From assembly GCF_019799905.1 (NCBI RefSeq), contig NZ_JABGCI010000002.1:434001-498000 (forward strand): DNA of 64,000 nucleotides, written 5' to 3'. The DNA comes from Trujillonella endophytica. Its GTDB lineage: Bacteria; Actinomycetota; Actinomycetes; Mycobacteriales; Geodermatophilaceae. Positions 49,357 to 58,052 of this stretch are shown here, one piece after another (the stretch's first letter is position 1; every line of letters begins with the position of its first letter). Under the pieces are notes generated by a model. That model searched no databases and was not told the origin of the DNA. It was given only the letters and a program-made list of their open reading frames with translations. The position numbers and the translations under genes are program-made.

Positions 49357-50079
49357 ATGACCGACGCCGTCACCGTCCGAGATCTCGTCGTCGTCCGCGG
49401 GAGCCGTCGCGTGCTCCCCGGCCTGAGCTGCGCCGTGCCCGCCGGGCGGGTGACCGGGCTGCTCGGGCCCAGCGGCAGCGGCAAGTCCACGCTGCTGCGC
49501 GCCGTGGTCGGCGTGCAGCGCGTCCGTTCGGGCGAGGTCACCGTCCTCGGGGAACCGGCCGGCTCCGCCGCGCTGCGCTCCCGGGTCGGCTACGTCACCC
49601 AGGCGCCCAGCGTGTACGAGGACCTCACCGTGCGGGAGAACGCCCGCTACTTCGCCGCGCTCCACGGCCGGGGTGCCGGCGACGCCGACGCGGCGGTCGC
49701 CGACGTGGGGCTGCGGGACGCCGCGGGACAGCTGGTCGCCGACCTCTCCGGGGGCCAGCGCGGCCGGGTCTCGCTGGCCTGCGCCCTCGTCGGCGACCCG
49801 GAGCTGCTCGTGCTCGACGAGCCGACCGTGGGGCTCGACCCGGTGCTGCGCGTGGAGCTGTGGGAGCGCTTCGCCGCCCTCGCCGCCGCGGGGACGACGC
49901 TCATCGTGTCCAGCCACGTCATGGACGAGGCCGGCCGCTGCGACCGGCTGCTGCTGCTCCGCGAGGGCGAGCTGCTCAGCGACTCGACCCCCGCGCAGCT
50001 GCGCGCCGAGTCGGGCACCGACGACCTGGAGGAGGCGTTCCTGCGCCTGGTCCGGGCCCGGCAGGGGGTGGCGGCATGA
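49357..50079 (+). CDS. ABC transporter ATP-binding protein (DrrA-like)
   Basis: 240 aa from ATG 49357, with GGGAGG upstream. Walker A GPSGSGKST, Q-loop GYVTQAPSVYEDL, signature LSGGQRGRV, Walker B LLVLDEPTVGLDP, H-loop SSHVMDEA. Shorter C-tail than DrrA itself. Forms an exporter with the next gene. Preceded by a TetR-type operator, so probably induced by its substrate. Confidence 0.93.
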   Translation: MTDAVTVRDLVVVRGSRRVLPGLSCAVPAGRVTGLLGPSGSGKSTLLRAVVGVQRVRSGEVTVLGEPAGSAALRSRVGYVTQAPSVYEDLTVRENARYFAALHGRGAGDADAAVADVGLRDAAGQLVADLSGGQRGRVSLACALVGDPELLVLDEPTVGLDPVLRVELWERFAALAAAGTTLIVSSHVMDEAGRCDRLLLLREGELLSDSTPAQLRAESGTDDLEEAFLRLVRARQGVAA

Positions 50080-50843
50080 CCACCGCCCTGAGCGCCCGGC
50101 TCACCGCCGCGACCGGCGGGCGGGTGCTCCGCCAGCTGCGCCACGACCACCGCACGATCGCGATGCTCACCGTGCTGCCGAGCCTGCTGCTCGGGCTGCT
50201 GTACCTGCTGTGGCGCGACGTCCCGGCACCGCCCGGGCAGGAGCCGGTGTTCGACCGGGTCGGCCTGACGATGCTCGGCATCTTCCCGTTCGTCGTCATG
50301 TTCCTGGTGACCAGCATCGCGATGCTGCGCGAGCGGACCTCCGGCACGCTCGAGCGGCTGCTCACCACCCCGCTGTCGCGGCTGGACCTGCTGCTGGGCT
50401 ACGGCGCCGCGTTCGGGGCGGCCGCGACGGTGCAGGCGCTGGTCACCGTCACCGTGGCCACCACGCTGTACGACCTCGACGTGGCGGGGGCGCTGGGGCT
50501 GGTCGTGCTGATCGCCGTCGTCGACGCCGTCCTCGGGGTGGCGCTCGGGTTGCTGGCCAGCGCCTTCGCCCGCAGCGAGTTCCAGGCGGTGCAGTTCATG
50601 CCGGTCGTCGTCCTCCCCCAGTTCTTCCTCTGCGGGCTGCTGGTGCCCCGCGAGCAGATGGCGGGCTGGCTGCAGGCGATCAGCGACGCGCTTCCGCTGA
50701 CCTACGCGGTGGAGGCGCTGCAGGAGGTCGGCGCATCCGCGACGGCGACGGGGACGATGTGGCGGGACGTCGGCATCGTCGCCGGCGTCGCCCTGCTCGC
50801 CCTCGCCCTGGCGGCGGCGACCCTGCGGAGGAGGACCAGCTGA
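50076..50843 (+). CDS. ABC-2 type permease (DrrB-like)
   Basis: 255 aa from ATG 50076, overlapping the ATPase stop (ATGA). Six TM segments; the family stretch MLRERTSGTLERLLTTPLSRLDLLLGY follows TM2, and LPQFFLCGLLVPREQMAGWLQAISDALPLTYAVEAL is the ABC-2 end motif. Drug-efflux type. Stop overlaps the TetR start. Confidence 0.93.
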   Translation: MTTALSARLTAATGGRVLRQLRHDHRTIAMLTVLPSLLLGLLYLLWRDVPAPPGQEPVFDRVGLTMLGIFPFVVMFLVTSIAMLRERTSGTLERLLTTPLSRLDLLLGYGAAFGAAATVQALVTVTVATTLYDLDVAGALGLVVLIAVVDAVLGVALGLLASAFARSEFQAVQFMPVVVLPQFFLCGLLVPREQMAGWLQAISDALPLTYAVEALQEVGASATATGTMWRDVGIVAGVALLALALAAATLRRRTS

Positions 50844-51454
50844 GCGAGACCCGACGACGCCCCGGCGGACGCCGCCCCGGCAACCCCGACACCCGCGAGG
50901 CGGTGCTGGCGGCGGCCCGGGCGGCGTTCGCCGAGCGTGGCTTCGACGGCGCCTCCATCCGGGCGATCGCCGCCACCGCCGACGTCGACCCGGCGCTGGT
51001 GCACCACTACTTCGGCACCAAGGACAAGCTGTTCCTCGAGGCGGTGCAGGCCCCGGCGGACCCGGACGAGTACCTGCCCGAGGTGCTCGCCACCCCGCAG
51101 GACGCCCGCGGCGCGGCCGTCGTCCGCATGGTCCTGCGGGTGTGGGACGGCCCCGCGCGGCCGGGGATCCTGGCGCTGGTCCGCTCGGCGGTGAACCACG
51201 AGTGGTCGGCGAAGCTGCTCCGCGAGTTCGTCCTCGCCAAGGTGATCCGCAGGGTCGTCGGCTCGATCGACATGCCGGTCGGGGAGCGCGAGGCCCGCGG
51301 GGCCCTGGTGGCCTCGCAGCTCATCGGCATGGTGATGACCCGGTACGTGCTCCGGCTCGAGCCGCTGGCCTCCGCCGCGCCCGAGGAGATCGTGGCTGCC
51401 GTCGGGCCGACGGTGCAGCGCTACCTCACCGGCGACGTCGAACTGCCCGGCTGA
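50840..51454 (+). CDS. TetR-family regulator (probable CTG start)
   Basis: 204 aa when started at CTG 50840, which overlaps the permease stop (CTGA) and follows GGAGGAGG. No ATG, GTG or TTG is available in frame between the ribosome site and the DNA-binding domain: the next GTG falls within helix 1. HTH: TREAVLAAARAAFAERGFDGASIRAIAATADVDPALVHHYFGTKDKLF. The C-terminal ligand domain resembles TetR_C_33-like (ILALVRSAVNHEWSAKLLREFVL). Represses its own operon, probably via the GAACTCA site. Confidence 0.88.
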   Translation: MSETRRRPGGRRPGNPDTREAVLAAARAAFAERGFDGASIRAIAATADVDPALVHHYFGTKDKLFLEAVQAPADPDEYLPEVLATPQDARGAAVVRMVLRVWDGPARPGILALVRSAVNHEWSAKLLREFVLAKVIRRVVGSIDMPVGEREARGALVASQLIGMVMTRYVLRLEPLASAAPEEIVAAVGPTVQRYLTGDVELPG

Positions 51455-51456
51455 TC

Positions 51457-51525
51457 CCTCGACGAGATCTGCACAGTGGTCACCATCAGCCGCTGATGGC
51501 GTCGAGTGTGCAGATCTCGTCGAGG
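51457..51525. repeat. 33-nt inverted repeat, family B (copy 2)
   Basis: Arms of 33 nt with 4 mismatches and a 3-nt loop, sharing CGAGATCTGCACA and the CCATCAG-CCG-CTGATGG centre with copy 1. It starts 2 nt after the TetR stop and ends just before the thioesterase stop. Confidence 0.9.
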
Positions 51526-51536
51526 CGGCCCGGGGG

Positions 51537-52346
51537 CTAGCGGGGCAGGCGGGCCAGCTGCCGGCTCTGCGCGACCAGCCGGCCGGTGGAGTCCCAGATC
51601 CGGCAGTCCTCGTCGGTCCAGCCCCCGGCCACCTCGGAGGAGGAGTTCTCGACCAGGCACCAGCCCGGCGCCGGCAGGGCCCGCACCAGCACCTGGAGCT
51701 GCACGGTCGGCGCCCACCCGAGCCGGCCGACGGCGAAGCCCGACGGGGGCAGCGCGTCGGCGAACAGCAGCAGCGCCAGCGGGTCGGGCTCCCGGCCGTC
51801 GGCCAGCCGCATCCAGGCCCGCAGCCGCGGCTCCGCCGCCGGGCGGCCCTCCACCCAGCCCGCCGTCGCCGGGTCGAAGCGGATGTCCAGGCGCTCCACG
51901 AGGCCCGGCACGGGGACGCCCTCCGGGCGCAGCGCCGCGGAGCACTCCTCCGGGGTCGGGACCACCGGCACCGGGTTGGCCGACCAGTCGGCCGGTTCCT
52001 GCCCGAGCGTGGCGGTGGTGACCTGCGCCGTCAGCGCCGGCCCCGCGTCGGTGGTGAGGACGGCGCCGGTGTTGGCCAGGGTGCGGCCGCTCGATCCCGG
52101 CGTCAGCTCGACGCGGGCCGTGCCGCCGGCGCTGGCGCGCAGGAAGCTGGCCGACACCGCGACCGGGTGGGGGTGCGGGCTGCCGAGCAGGACCGCGCGC
52201 GCGGCCAGCGCCAGCAGGTAGCCGCCGTTGAGGATCCCGCCGCCGACCTCCCAGCCCGGGTCCAGCTCGGCGACGACTCCACCACCCTCCGCGGAGGAGA
52301 CGCTCGTGGCACGGTCGAAGGCGCTGTCGGAGGAGTTCTGCGGCAC
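51537..52346 (-). CDS. Acyl-CoA thioesterase-like (double hotdog) protein
   Basis: 269 aa from GTG 52346; an ATG at 52376 would add 10 residues but would overlap the start of the divergent gene. Two hotdog folds: AELDPGWEVGGGILNGGYLLALAARAVLL in the first half, WAPTVQLQVLVRALPAPGWCLVENSSSEVAGGWTDEDCRIWDSTGRLVAQSRQLARL in the second, typical of TesB-like actinobacterial thioesterases. Hydrolyses acyl-CoA; chain length unknown. Confidence 0.85.
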   Translation of the reverse strand: MPQNSSDSAFDRATSVSSAEGGGVVAELDPGWEVGGGILNGGYLLALAARAVLLGSPHPHPVAVSASFLRASAGGTARVELTPGSSGRTLANTGAVLTTDAGPALTAQVTTATLGQEPADWSANPVPVVPTPEECSAALRPEGVPVPGLVERLDIRFDPATAGWVEGRPAAEPRLRAWMRLADGREPDPLALLLFADALPPSGFAVGRLGWAPTVQLQVLVRALPAPGWCLVENSSSEVAGGWTDEDCRIWDSTGRLVAQSRQLARLPR

Positions 52347-52374
52347 GTCGTCCAGGGTGCCAGTGTGTTCTCCC

Positions 52375-53343
52375 ATGGAGTACACGCACCTGGGGCGCAG
52401 TGGTCTGTCGGTCTCCCGCCTCTGCCTGGGGACCATGAACTTCGGCTGGAAGACCACCGAGGTCGACTCGCACGCGATCATGGAGCGCGCGCTGGCCGAG
52501 GGCGTGAACTTCTTCGACACGGCGAACGTCTACGGGCGCAGCGCGGGTCGCGGCCGGACCGAGGAGGTCATCGGCTCCTGGTTCGCCCACGGGGCCGAGC
52601 GCCGGGAGAAGACCGTGCTCGCCACGAAGGTCTACGGGCGCATGAGCGACTGGCCCAACCAGCAGTTCCTCTCCGCCCGCAACATCGTGCGCGCCTGCGA
52701 GGCGTCGCTGCGCCGGCTGCAGACCGACTGGATCGACCTCTACCAGTTCCACCACGTCGACCTGGCGACGCCGTGGGACGAGATCTGGCAGGCCTGCGAG
52801 ACCCTCGTCGTGCAGGGGAAGGTCGTCTACGTCGGCGCCTCCAACCACGCCGGCTGGCAGCTGGCCACCGCCAACGCGGCCGCCGCCCGGCGCGGCTCCC
52901 AGGGACTGGTGAGCGAGCAGTCGCACTACAACCTGCTCACCCGGCACGTGGAGCTGGAGGTGCTGCCGGCCGCGCAGCACCACGGCATCGGCGTGATCCC
53001 GTGGAGCCCGCTGGCCGGCGGTCTGCTCGCCGGGGTGCTCGACGAGTCGGCCGGCGACCGCCGCAAGGACGAGCGGGTCCGCCAACAGATCGAGCAGCAC
53101 CGCCCGGCGCTGGAGGCCTACGAGGCGCTGTGCCGGGAGCTCGGGCACGCCCCGGCCGACGTCGGCGTCGCCTGGTTGCTGCACCGGCCCGGCGTCACCG
53201 CCCCGATCGTCGGCCCGCGGACGATGGAGCAGTTCGAGGGCGGCCTGCGCGCGCTGGACATCGCCCTGGACGACGCCACGATGAGCCGCCTCGACGAGAT
53301 CTTCCCCGGCTACCGGCCCGCGCCGGAGGAGTACGCCTGGTAG
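52375..53343 (+). CDS. Aldo/keto reductase
   Basis: 322 aa from ATG 52375. MEYTHLGRSGLSVSRLCLGTMNFG start; catalytic DTANVYG (Asp, Tyr), ATKVYG (Lys), YQFHHVD (His); NADPH site GASNHAGWQL and IVGPRTMEQFEGGLRAL. Tetrad complete. General NADPH carbonyl reductase, substrate unknown. Divergent from the thioesterase with 28 nt between or overlapping starts. Confidence 0.94.
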   Translation: MEYTHLGRSGLSVSRLCLGTMNFGWKTTEVDSHAIMERALAEGVNFFDTANVYGRSAGRGRTEEVIGSWFAHGAERREKTVLATKVYGRMSDWPNQQFLSARNIVRACEASLRRLQTDWIDLYQFHHVDLATPWDEIWQACETLVVQGKVVYVGASNHAGWQLATANAAAARRGSQGLVSEQSHYNLLTRHVELEVLPAAQHHGIGVIPWSPLAGGLLAGVLDESAGDRRKDERVRQQIEQHRPALEAYEALCRELGHAPADVGVAWLLHRPGVTAPIVGPRTMEQFEGGLRALDIALDDATMSRLDEIFPGYRPAPEEYAW

Positions 53344-53352
53344 GAGGCGGAC

Positions 53353-53922
53353 TCAGCCCCCGGGCTCCCACCCCGCCAGCCGGTCGTGGCGCGGCTGCGG
53401 ACCGAGCGTGCTCTGCACGAGGGCGACCTCGCGGACCGGCCACTCCGGTCCCGCGTAACCGGACAGCCGGTCGGCCAGCGTGCCGTCGGCGGGGCGGCCG
53501 GGACGCCATCGGCCGAGCGTGAGGTGCGGGCGGAACGGCCGGTCCTCGACCGGCAACCGCAGTGACCGGGCGGCGCGGCCGAGCCGCGCGGCCAGGTCGC
53601 TGAGCGCTGCGACGTCTCCGGCCAGGCCGGCCCAGAGCACCTGGGGACGCCGGACCGAGCCGAACCGCCCTCCGCCGGCCAGCCGCAGCGTCACGGGCGG
53701 GGCCGCGAGGACCGCCTCGCCCACCCGTTCCGTCAGCGGCCGCACGGCGTCGGGCGGCACGGCGCCGAGGAAGAGCAGCGTCAGGTGCCAGCGCTCGACC
53801 GCCGTCCAACCGGGTGCGCCGTCGGCGTCGCGGAGCGGCGCCACCGCGGCCGCCAGGTGCGCGATCGCGGCCTCGGGCGGGGGGACGGCGACGAAGAGCC
53901 GCAGCGTGGCCGGCGCGCTCAG
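53353..53922 (-). CDS. thpR: RNA 2',3'-cyclic phosphodiesterase ThpR (probable CTG start)
   Basis: 189 aa from CTG 53922, which overlaps the stop of the gene before it (CTGA); GTG 53844 is the first ordinary start but would remove the conserved first strand LRLFVAVPPPEAA. Two HxTx motifs (WHLTLLFLG and PHLTLGRW) are the catalytic pair of 2H phosphoesterases. Length ~190 fits the family only with the CTG start. Hydrolyses 2',3'-cyclic phosphates. Forms a short operon with a small membrane gene. Confidence 0.85.
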   Translation of the reverse strand: MSAPATLRLFVAVPPPEAAIAHLAAAVAPLRDADGAPGWTAVERWHLTLLFLGAVPPDAVRPLTERVGEAVLAAPPVTLRLAGGGRFGSVRRPQVLWAGLAGDVAALSDLAARLGRAARSLRLPVEDRPFRPHLTLGRWRPGRPADGTLADRLSGYAGPEWPVREVALVQSTLGPQPRHDRLAGWEPGG

Positions 53923-54305
53923 CGGGGGACCAGGCCCGCGTCGGTCAGGGCTGCCTGCAGTCGCAGTCGTTCGGCGTCGCGGGCGACACCGGCCGGCGTC
54001 AGCGTCATGGTGTGCCGCACCTCGAGCAGCGCGGCCGCTTCGACCAGGACGTCGTCGTAGGCGGCCTGCAGCCCCCGGCGGCGGGCCACCGGCGCACCGG
54101 CCGGCACCAGGGCGAGTTCCCGGGCCAGGCGGCGCAGGTCCGCGGCGACGTGCTGCAGCGGCCGGTGCACGGGGCTGTCGGCGCCGCGGCGGCGTGGCCG
54201 CAGCCGCACGGTGCCGCAGAACAGGCCGGTGAGCAGGCCGAGCAGGCCGAAGGCCGCGACGAGGCCCAGGGTGAGCAGCGCGAGCTGCAGCAGAGCGCCG
54301 GCCAT
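53919..54305 (-). CDS. Hypothetical protein with one N-terminal TM
   Basis: 128 aa from ATG 54305. Hydrophobic start (LLQLALLTLGLVAAFGLLGLLTGLF), then a basic stretch RLRPRRRG and a helical cytosolic body (HVAADLRRLARELALVPAG...RRRGLQAAYDDVLVEAAALLEV). No family recognised. Coupled to thpR by a 4-nt overlap. Could be a membrane-anchored adaptor. Confidence 0.65.
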   Translation of the reverse strand: MAGALLQLALLTLGLVAAFGLLGLLTGLFCGTVRLRPRRRGADSPVHRPLQHVAADLRRLARELALVPAGAPVARRRGLQAAYDDVLVEAAALLEVRHTMTLTPAGVARDAERLRLQAALTDAGLVPR

Positions 54306-54354
54306 GGCGGCCTCCGGGTCGGCGGTGTGCGGGTGGCTGGAACGGTACGCCGGC

Positions 54355-55644
54355 TCAGCCCGGGGCGACGGCTGAGGACGGCGCTCCCGCCCCCGACTGC
54401 GCCGCGGCGCGGCGGCTGCCGCGAGCCAGCCACAGGGCGACGACGAGGCCCGCGAGCACCAGCATCGATCCGCTGAGGACCAGCGCCCAGGGCGCGCTCA
54501 GCTGCTCGGCGACCCAGCCGAGCACCAGGCTCCCGATCGGGATGCCGCCGGTGAGACAGGTGAAGTACAGGGCCATGACCCGGCCGCGCATCTGCGGGTC
54601 GACCCCGAGCTGCACGAAGCTGTTGTTGGCGACGATGAACACCATGGCCGCCGCCCCGTAGGGCACGAGCATCGCGGCGAACCAGGCATAGCCCGGCATC
54701 AGGCCGGCGGCGATGCCCATGAGCCCGAAGACGACGACGGCCACGACGAGGAACCGTTCCCCCGGGCGCCGGCTCCGCCGGGCCGAGACCAGTGCCCCGG
54801 TCAGCGACCCCACGGCGAAGAAGGTGCCGAGCAGGCCGAACGCCTCCGCCCCGAGGCCGAACTCCTGCCGCGCCATCAGCGCGAAGGTGATCTGGCTGTT
54901 GAGGCCGAACCCGCCGACCAGCAGCGCGAGCGCCATGGCCAGCACGAGGTCCGGGCGCGACCAGGTGTAGCGGAGGCCGGCCCGCAACTGGCCGGGGCCG
55001 CGCCCCGCCGGCGCGGTGGGGTGAAGCTCGTCGGCGCGCATGACGGCCAGCGCCACGATCGTGAAGGCGAAGCTGGCCGCGTTGATGAAGAAGGCCGGGG
55101 CGGTGTTGCCCCCGGTCGCGGCGATCAGCAGGCCGGCCAGCGCCGGTCCGACCAGCCGGGCCCCGTTGAACGTCGACGAGTTCAGGCTCACGGCGTTGAC
55201 CAGGAGGTCGGGCCCGACCATCTCGGAGACGAAGGACTGGCGCACCGGGGCGTCGACCGCCGAGACGGTCCCCAGCGCGCCGGCGAGCACGAACACGTGC
55301 CACAGCGCGACGCCCCCGGTCAGGACGAGCAGGCCGAGCACGAGGGCCAGGACGCCCATCAGCACCTGGGTGACGATGAGCGTGCGCCGCTTGGGGTAGC
55401 GGTCGGCCAGCACCCCGCCGTACATGCCGATCACCAGGACGGGGCCGAACTGCAGGGCGCTCACCACCCCGAGGGCGACGCCGCTGTCGCCGGAGAGCTG
55501 GAGCACCAGCCAGTCCTGGCCGATGCGCTGCATCCACGTGCCCGTGTTGCTGAGCAGGTTCGCCGACGCGAAGAGCCGGTAGTTGCGCACCCGCAGGGAC
55601 CGGAAGGCACCCCGGGACGGCTTCTCCGTGGCGGTCGCGCTCAC
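54355..55644 (-). CDS. MFS transporter (EntS-like)
   Basis: 429 aa from GTG 55644, overlapping the MarR stop (GTGA). About 12 TM segments; YGGVLADRYPKRRTLIV is the MFS signature. N-tail short with SLRVRNYRLFASANLLSNTGTWMQRIGQDWLVLQLSG, very typical of the MFS_3 (TetA/EntS) efflux group. Operon with a MarR regulator suggests drug-responsive control. Confidence 0.92.
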   Translation of the reverse strand: MSATATEKPSRGAFRSLRVRNYRLFASANLLSNTGTWMQRIGQDWLVLQLSGDSGVALGVVSALQFGPVLVIGMYGGVLADRYPKRRTLIVTQVLMGVLALVLGLLVLTGGVALWHVFVLAGALGTVSAVDAPVRQSFVSEMVGPDLLVNAVSLNSSTFNGARLVGPALAGLLIAATGGNTAPAFFINAASFAFTIVALAVMRADELHPTAPAGRGPGQLRAGLRYTWSRPDLVLAMALALLVGGFGLNSQITFALMARQEFGLGAEAFGLLGTFFAVGSLTGALVSARRSRRPGERFLVVAVVVFGLMGIAAGLMPGYAWFAAMLVPYGAAAMVFIVANNSFVQLGVDPQMRGRVMALYFTCLTGGIPIGSLVLGWVAEQLSAPWALVLSGSMLVLAGLVVALWLARGSRRAAAQSGAGAPSSAVAPG

Positions 55645-56075
55645 CGAGCAGCCAGCTTCTCCATGATCGTCGCGGCCTCCCGCAGGACCGTGAGCTCCTC
55701 GTCGGAGAGTTCTCCCAGGTGCCCGGTCAGCCACGCCTCTCGGGCCTGCGCCTCGGCGGTGAGCAGCTCCTCGGCCGCCGGGGTCAGGTCGATGACGACC
55801 TGCCGGCCGTCGGTCGGGTGCGGACTGCGGGTGAGCAGGCCCATGCCCTCCAGCGCCACCACGACCCGGGTCATCGACGGGGGCTGGACCCGCTCGTGCC
55901 CGGCGAGCTCGCCGGGACTCATGGCCCCGTGCCGCTTGAGCGTGGACAGCGCCGACAGATGGGTCAGCGTCACGGACGTGTCCACCCGCTGGTGCCGCAG
56001 CCGGCGGGAGAACCGCATGACCGCCAACCGCAGGTCGTGCGCGAGCGCCGCGGTGTCCAGTGTCGTCCGGGGCAC
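55641..56075 (-). CDS. MarR-family regulator
   Basis: 144 aa from GTG 56075. Winged helix: LTHLSALSTLKRHGAMSPGELAGHERVQPPSMTRVVVALEGMGLLTRSPHPTDGRQVVIDLTPAAEELL, with the Arg of the wing (DGRQ). The leader (56076-56100) has an imperfect palindrome GTAGCCTAC, a candidate autoregulatory site. Controls the coupled MFS exporter. Confidence 0.92.
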   Translation of the reverse strand: MPRTTLDTAALAHDLRLAVMRFSRRLRHQRVDTSVTLTHLSALSTLKRHGAMSPGELAGHERVQPPSMTRVVVALEGMGLLTRSPHPTDGRQVVIDLTPAAEELLTAEAQAREAWLTGHLGELSDEELTVLREAATIMEKLAAR

Positions 56076-56100
56076 GATCCGTAGCCTACCTAACGATCTC

Positions 56101-56157
56101 GGCCCCGTCCCGAGGCTCGCCCCGAGCTCGCGCGGGGTGAGGAGGACGGGGTCCTTG
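56101..56157. repeat. Stop-codon-associated palindrome, family A
   Basis: GGCCCCGTCC ... GGACGGGGTCC, nearly the same as the copy at 13505-13560; on the minus strand it starts a few bases after the purine permease stop. Same orientation relative to the gene. Confidence 0.75.
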
Positions 56158-56158
56158 C

Positions 56159-57673
56159 TCAGACGAGCTGCTGGATGGGCTCCAGCGCGAAGTAGATGAC
56201 GAAGACGACCGCGATCAGCCACATCAGCGGGTGGATGTCGCGCCGGCGGCCGATCGCCAGCCGCAGCAGCACGAAGCTGACGACGCCGGCCCCGATGCCG
56301 TTGGTGATCGAGTACGTGAACGGCATGAGCGCGATCGTCAGGAACGCCGGGATGACCAGCGACATGTCGTCCCAGACCAGGTGACGGATCTGGGTGATCA
56401 TCAGCGCGCCGACGATGACCAGGGCGGGCGCCGCGGCCTCCGACGGGACCATCTCGACCAGCGGGGTGAACAGCATCGCGACGAGGAACAGCACGCCGGT
56501 GACGATGCTGGCCAGGCCGGTGCGGGCGCCGTCGGCGACGCCCGCGGTGCTCTCGATGTAGGTCGTGTTCGACGAGACGCTGCCCGCACCACCGGCGGCC
56601 GCGGCGAGCGAGTCGACCAGCAGGACGGGCTGGGACCTCGGCAGATTCCGGTTCTCGTCGAGCAGGTCCCCCTCGGCGCCGACGGCGGTGACCGTGCCGA
56701 CGGTGTCGAAGAAGTCGGCGATCATGATGGAGAAGACGATGAGCAGCGCGGCGATGATGCCGATCCGCTCGAAGCCGCCGAACAGCGAGAAGTTGCCGAG
56801 CAGGGAGAGGTCGGGGCTGCTGACGACGTCGTCGGGCAGCTCGGGCACCTGCAGCGCCCAGCCGCGCGCGTTCTCGCCGGCGTCGCTGATCCGCGGGCCG
56901 ATGTCGGCGACCGCCTCGACGAGGATCGCCAGCGCCGTCGTCGCCACGATGCCGATGAGCAGCGCGCCCTTGACCTTCCGGACGACGAGCACGGCCATGA
57001 GCAGCAGGCCGACGACGAACACCAGCAGCGGCCAGCCCGCCAGCTGACCCCCCACGCCGAAGGTGATCAGCGGGTTGCCCGGCCGGATCACCCCGGCGTC
57101 GGCGAGACCGATGATGGTGAGGAAGAAGCCGATGCCCACCGCGATCGCCGTCTTCAGCTGCGCCGGGATGGCCTCGAAGACGGCCTTCCGGAAGCCGGTG
57201 AGCACCAGCACCGTGATCAGCAGGCCCTCGAGCACGACCAGGCCCATGATCTCCGGCCACGACAGCTGGGTGGCCGCGTAGACGGCGACGATCGCGTTGA
57301 TGCCCAGCCCGGTGGCCAGCGCGAACGGATAGCGGCCGACGACCCCCATGAGGATCGTCATGACGCCGGCGATCAGGGCCGTGACGGCGGCGACCGAGGC
57401 GAACGACAGCGAGCCGCCCGCGACGTCGACGCCCGGCCCGTTCCCGGTGTCGATGCTCGTCAGGATGATCGGGTTCAGGATGACGATGTAGGCCATCGTG
57501 AAGAAGGTCGTCAGCCCGCCCCGGAGCTCGCGCGTGACGGTGGAGCGCCGGGCGCTGATCTCGAAGTAGCGGTCGAGGCCGTTGCGCGGCTTGACCCGGG
57601 GCCCCTCGCTGCGGCGGCGGGCCACCTCGGACGCGGCGGTGGCGCCCGTGGCCGGGCTGGACTTCTCGGACAT
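56159..57673 (-). CDS. NCS2 purine permease (AzgA-like)
   Basis: 504 aa from ATG 57673. About 12-14 TM segments; LRGGLTTFFTMAYIVILNPIIL, ALATGLGINAIVA, MIADFFDTVGTVTAVG and SVSSNTTYIESTAGVADGARTGLASIVTG match the AzgA guanine/hypoxanthine/adenine branch. Takes up purine bases by proton symport. Divergent from DUF2530. Confidence 0.93.
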   Translation of the reverse strand: MSEKSSPATGATAASEVARRRSEGPRVKPRNGLDRYFEISARRSTVTRELRGGLTTFFTMAYIVILNPIILTSIDTGNGPGVDVAGGSLSFASVAAVTALIAGVMTILMGVVGRYPFALATGLGINAIVAVYAATQLSWPEIMGLVVLEGLLITVLVLTGFRKAVFEAIPAQLKTAIAVGIGFFLTIIGLADAGVIRPGNPLITFGVGGQLAGWPLLVFVVGLLLMAVLVVRKVKGALLIGIVATTALAILVEAVADIGPRISDAGENARGWALQVPELPDDVVSSPDLSLLGNFSLFGGFERIGIIAALLIVFSIMIADFFDTVGTVTAVGAEGDLLDENRNLPRSQPVLLVDSLAAAAGGAGSVSSNTTYIESTAGVADGARTGLASIVTGVLFLVAMLFTPLVEMVPSEAAAPALVIVGALMITQIRHLVWDDMSLVIPAFLTIALMPFTYSITNGIGAGVVSFVLLRLAIGRRRDIHPLMWLIAVVFVIYFALEPIQQLV

Positions 57674-57770
57674 GACAGGGCTCCCCGTGGGTGCTGCCGG
57701 ACGGGCGGCGACAGAGTGCCACACGCGGCGGCCCCCGAGATCACCGTCCGGTCACGCCTAAGGTCGAGGT

Positions 57771-57992
57771 GTGCCCGGACCGACGAAGCAGGCCCCTCCC
57801 CCGCTGCGGGTCGACACCGCCCGCGTCGTCCTGGCCGGCATCGTGCTGTGGGTGGTGGCGCTCGTCGTCGTGCTGCTGCTCGGCGACCGCGTCGACCGGG
57901 TGTGGACCTGGACCTGTGTGGCCGGGATCGTGCTGCCGTTCCTCGGCCTGGGCCTCATGCGCTGGCAGGGCCAGCTCGGCCGCGACGACTGA
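57771..57992 (+). CDS. DUF2530 small membrane protein
   Basis: 73 aa from GTG 57771. Two TM helices (ARVVLAGIVLWVVALVVVLLL and TWTCVAGIVLPFLGLGLMRW). Actinobacterial DUF2530, function unknown. Followed by a family A palindrome. Confidence 0.85.
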   Translation: MPGPTKQAPPPLRVDTARVVLAGIVLWVVALVVVLLLGDRVDRVWTWTCVAGIVLPFLGLGLMRWQGQLGRDD

Positions 57993-58052
57993 GCGAGACC
58001 CCCGCGCCCCCCACCACTCGCGAGCTCGCGGCGGGACCCTGCACGAGGGCCG
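57993..58052. repeat. Stop-codon-associated palindrome, family A
   Basis: Lies exactly between the stop codons of two convergent genes: GAGACCCCCGCGCCCCCCACC ... GGGACCCTGCACGAGGGCC, a diverged copy. It may end both transcripts. Confidence 0.6.
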
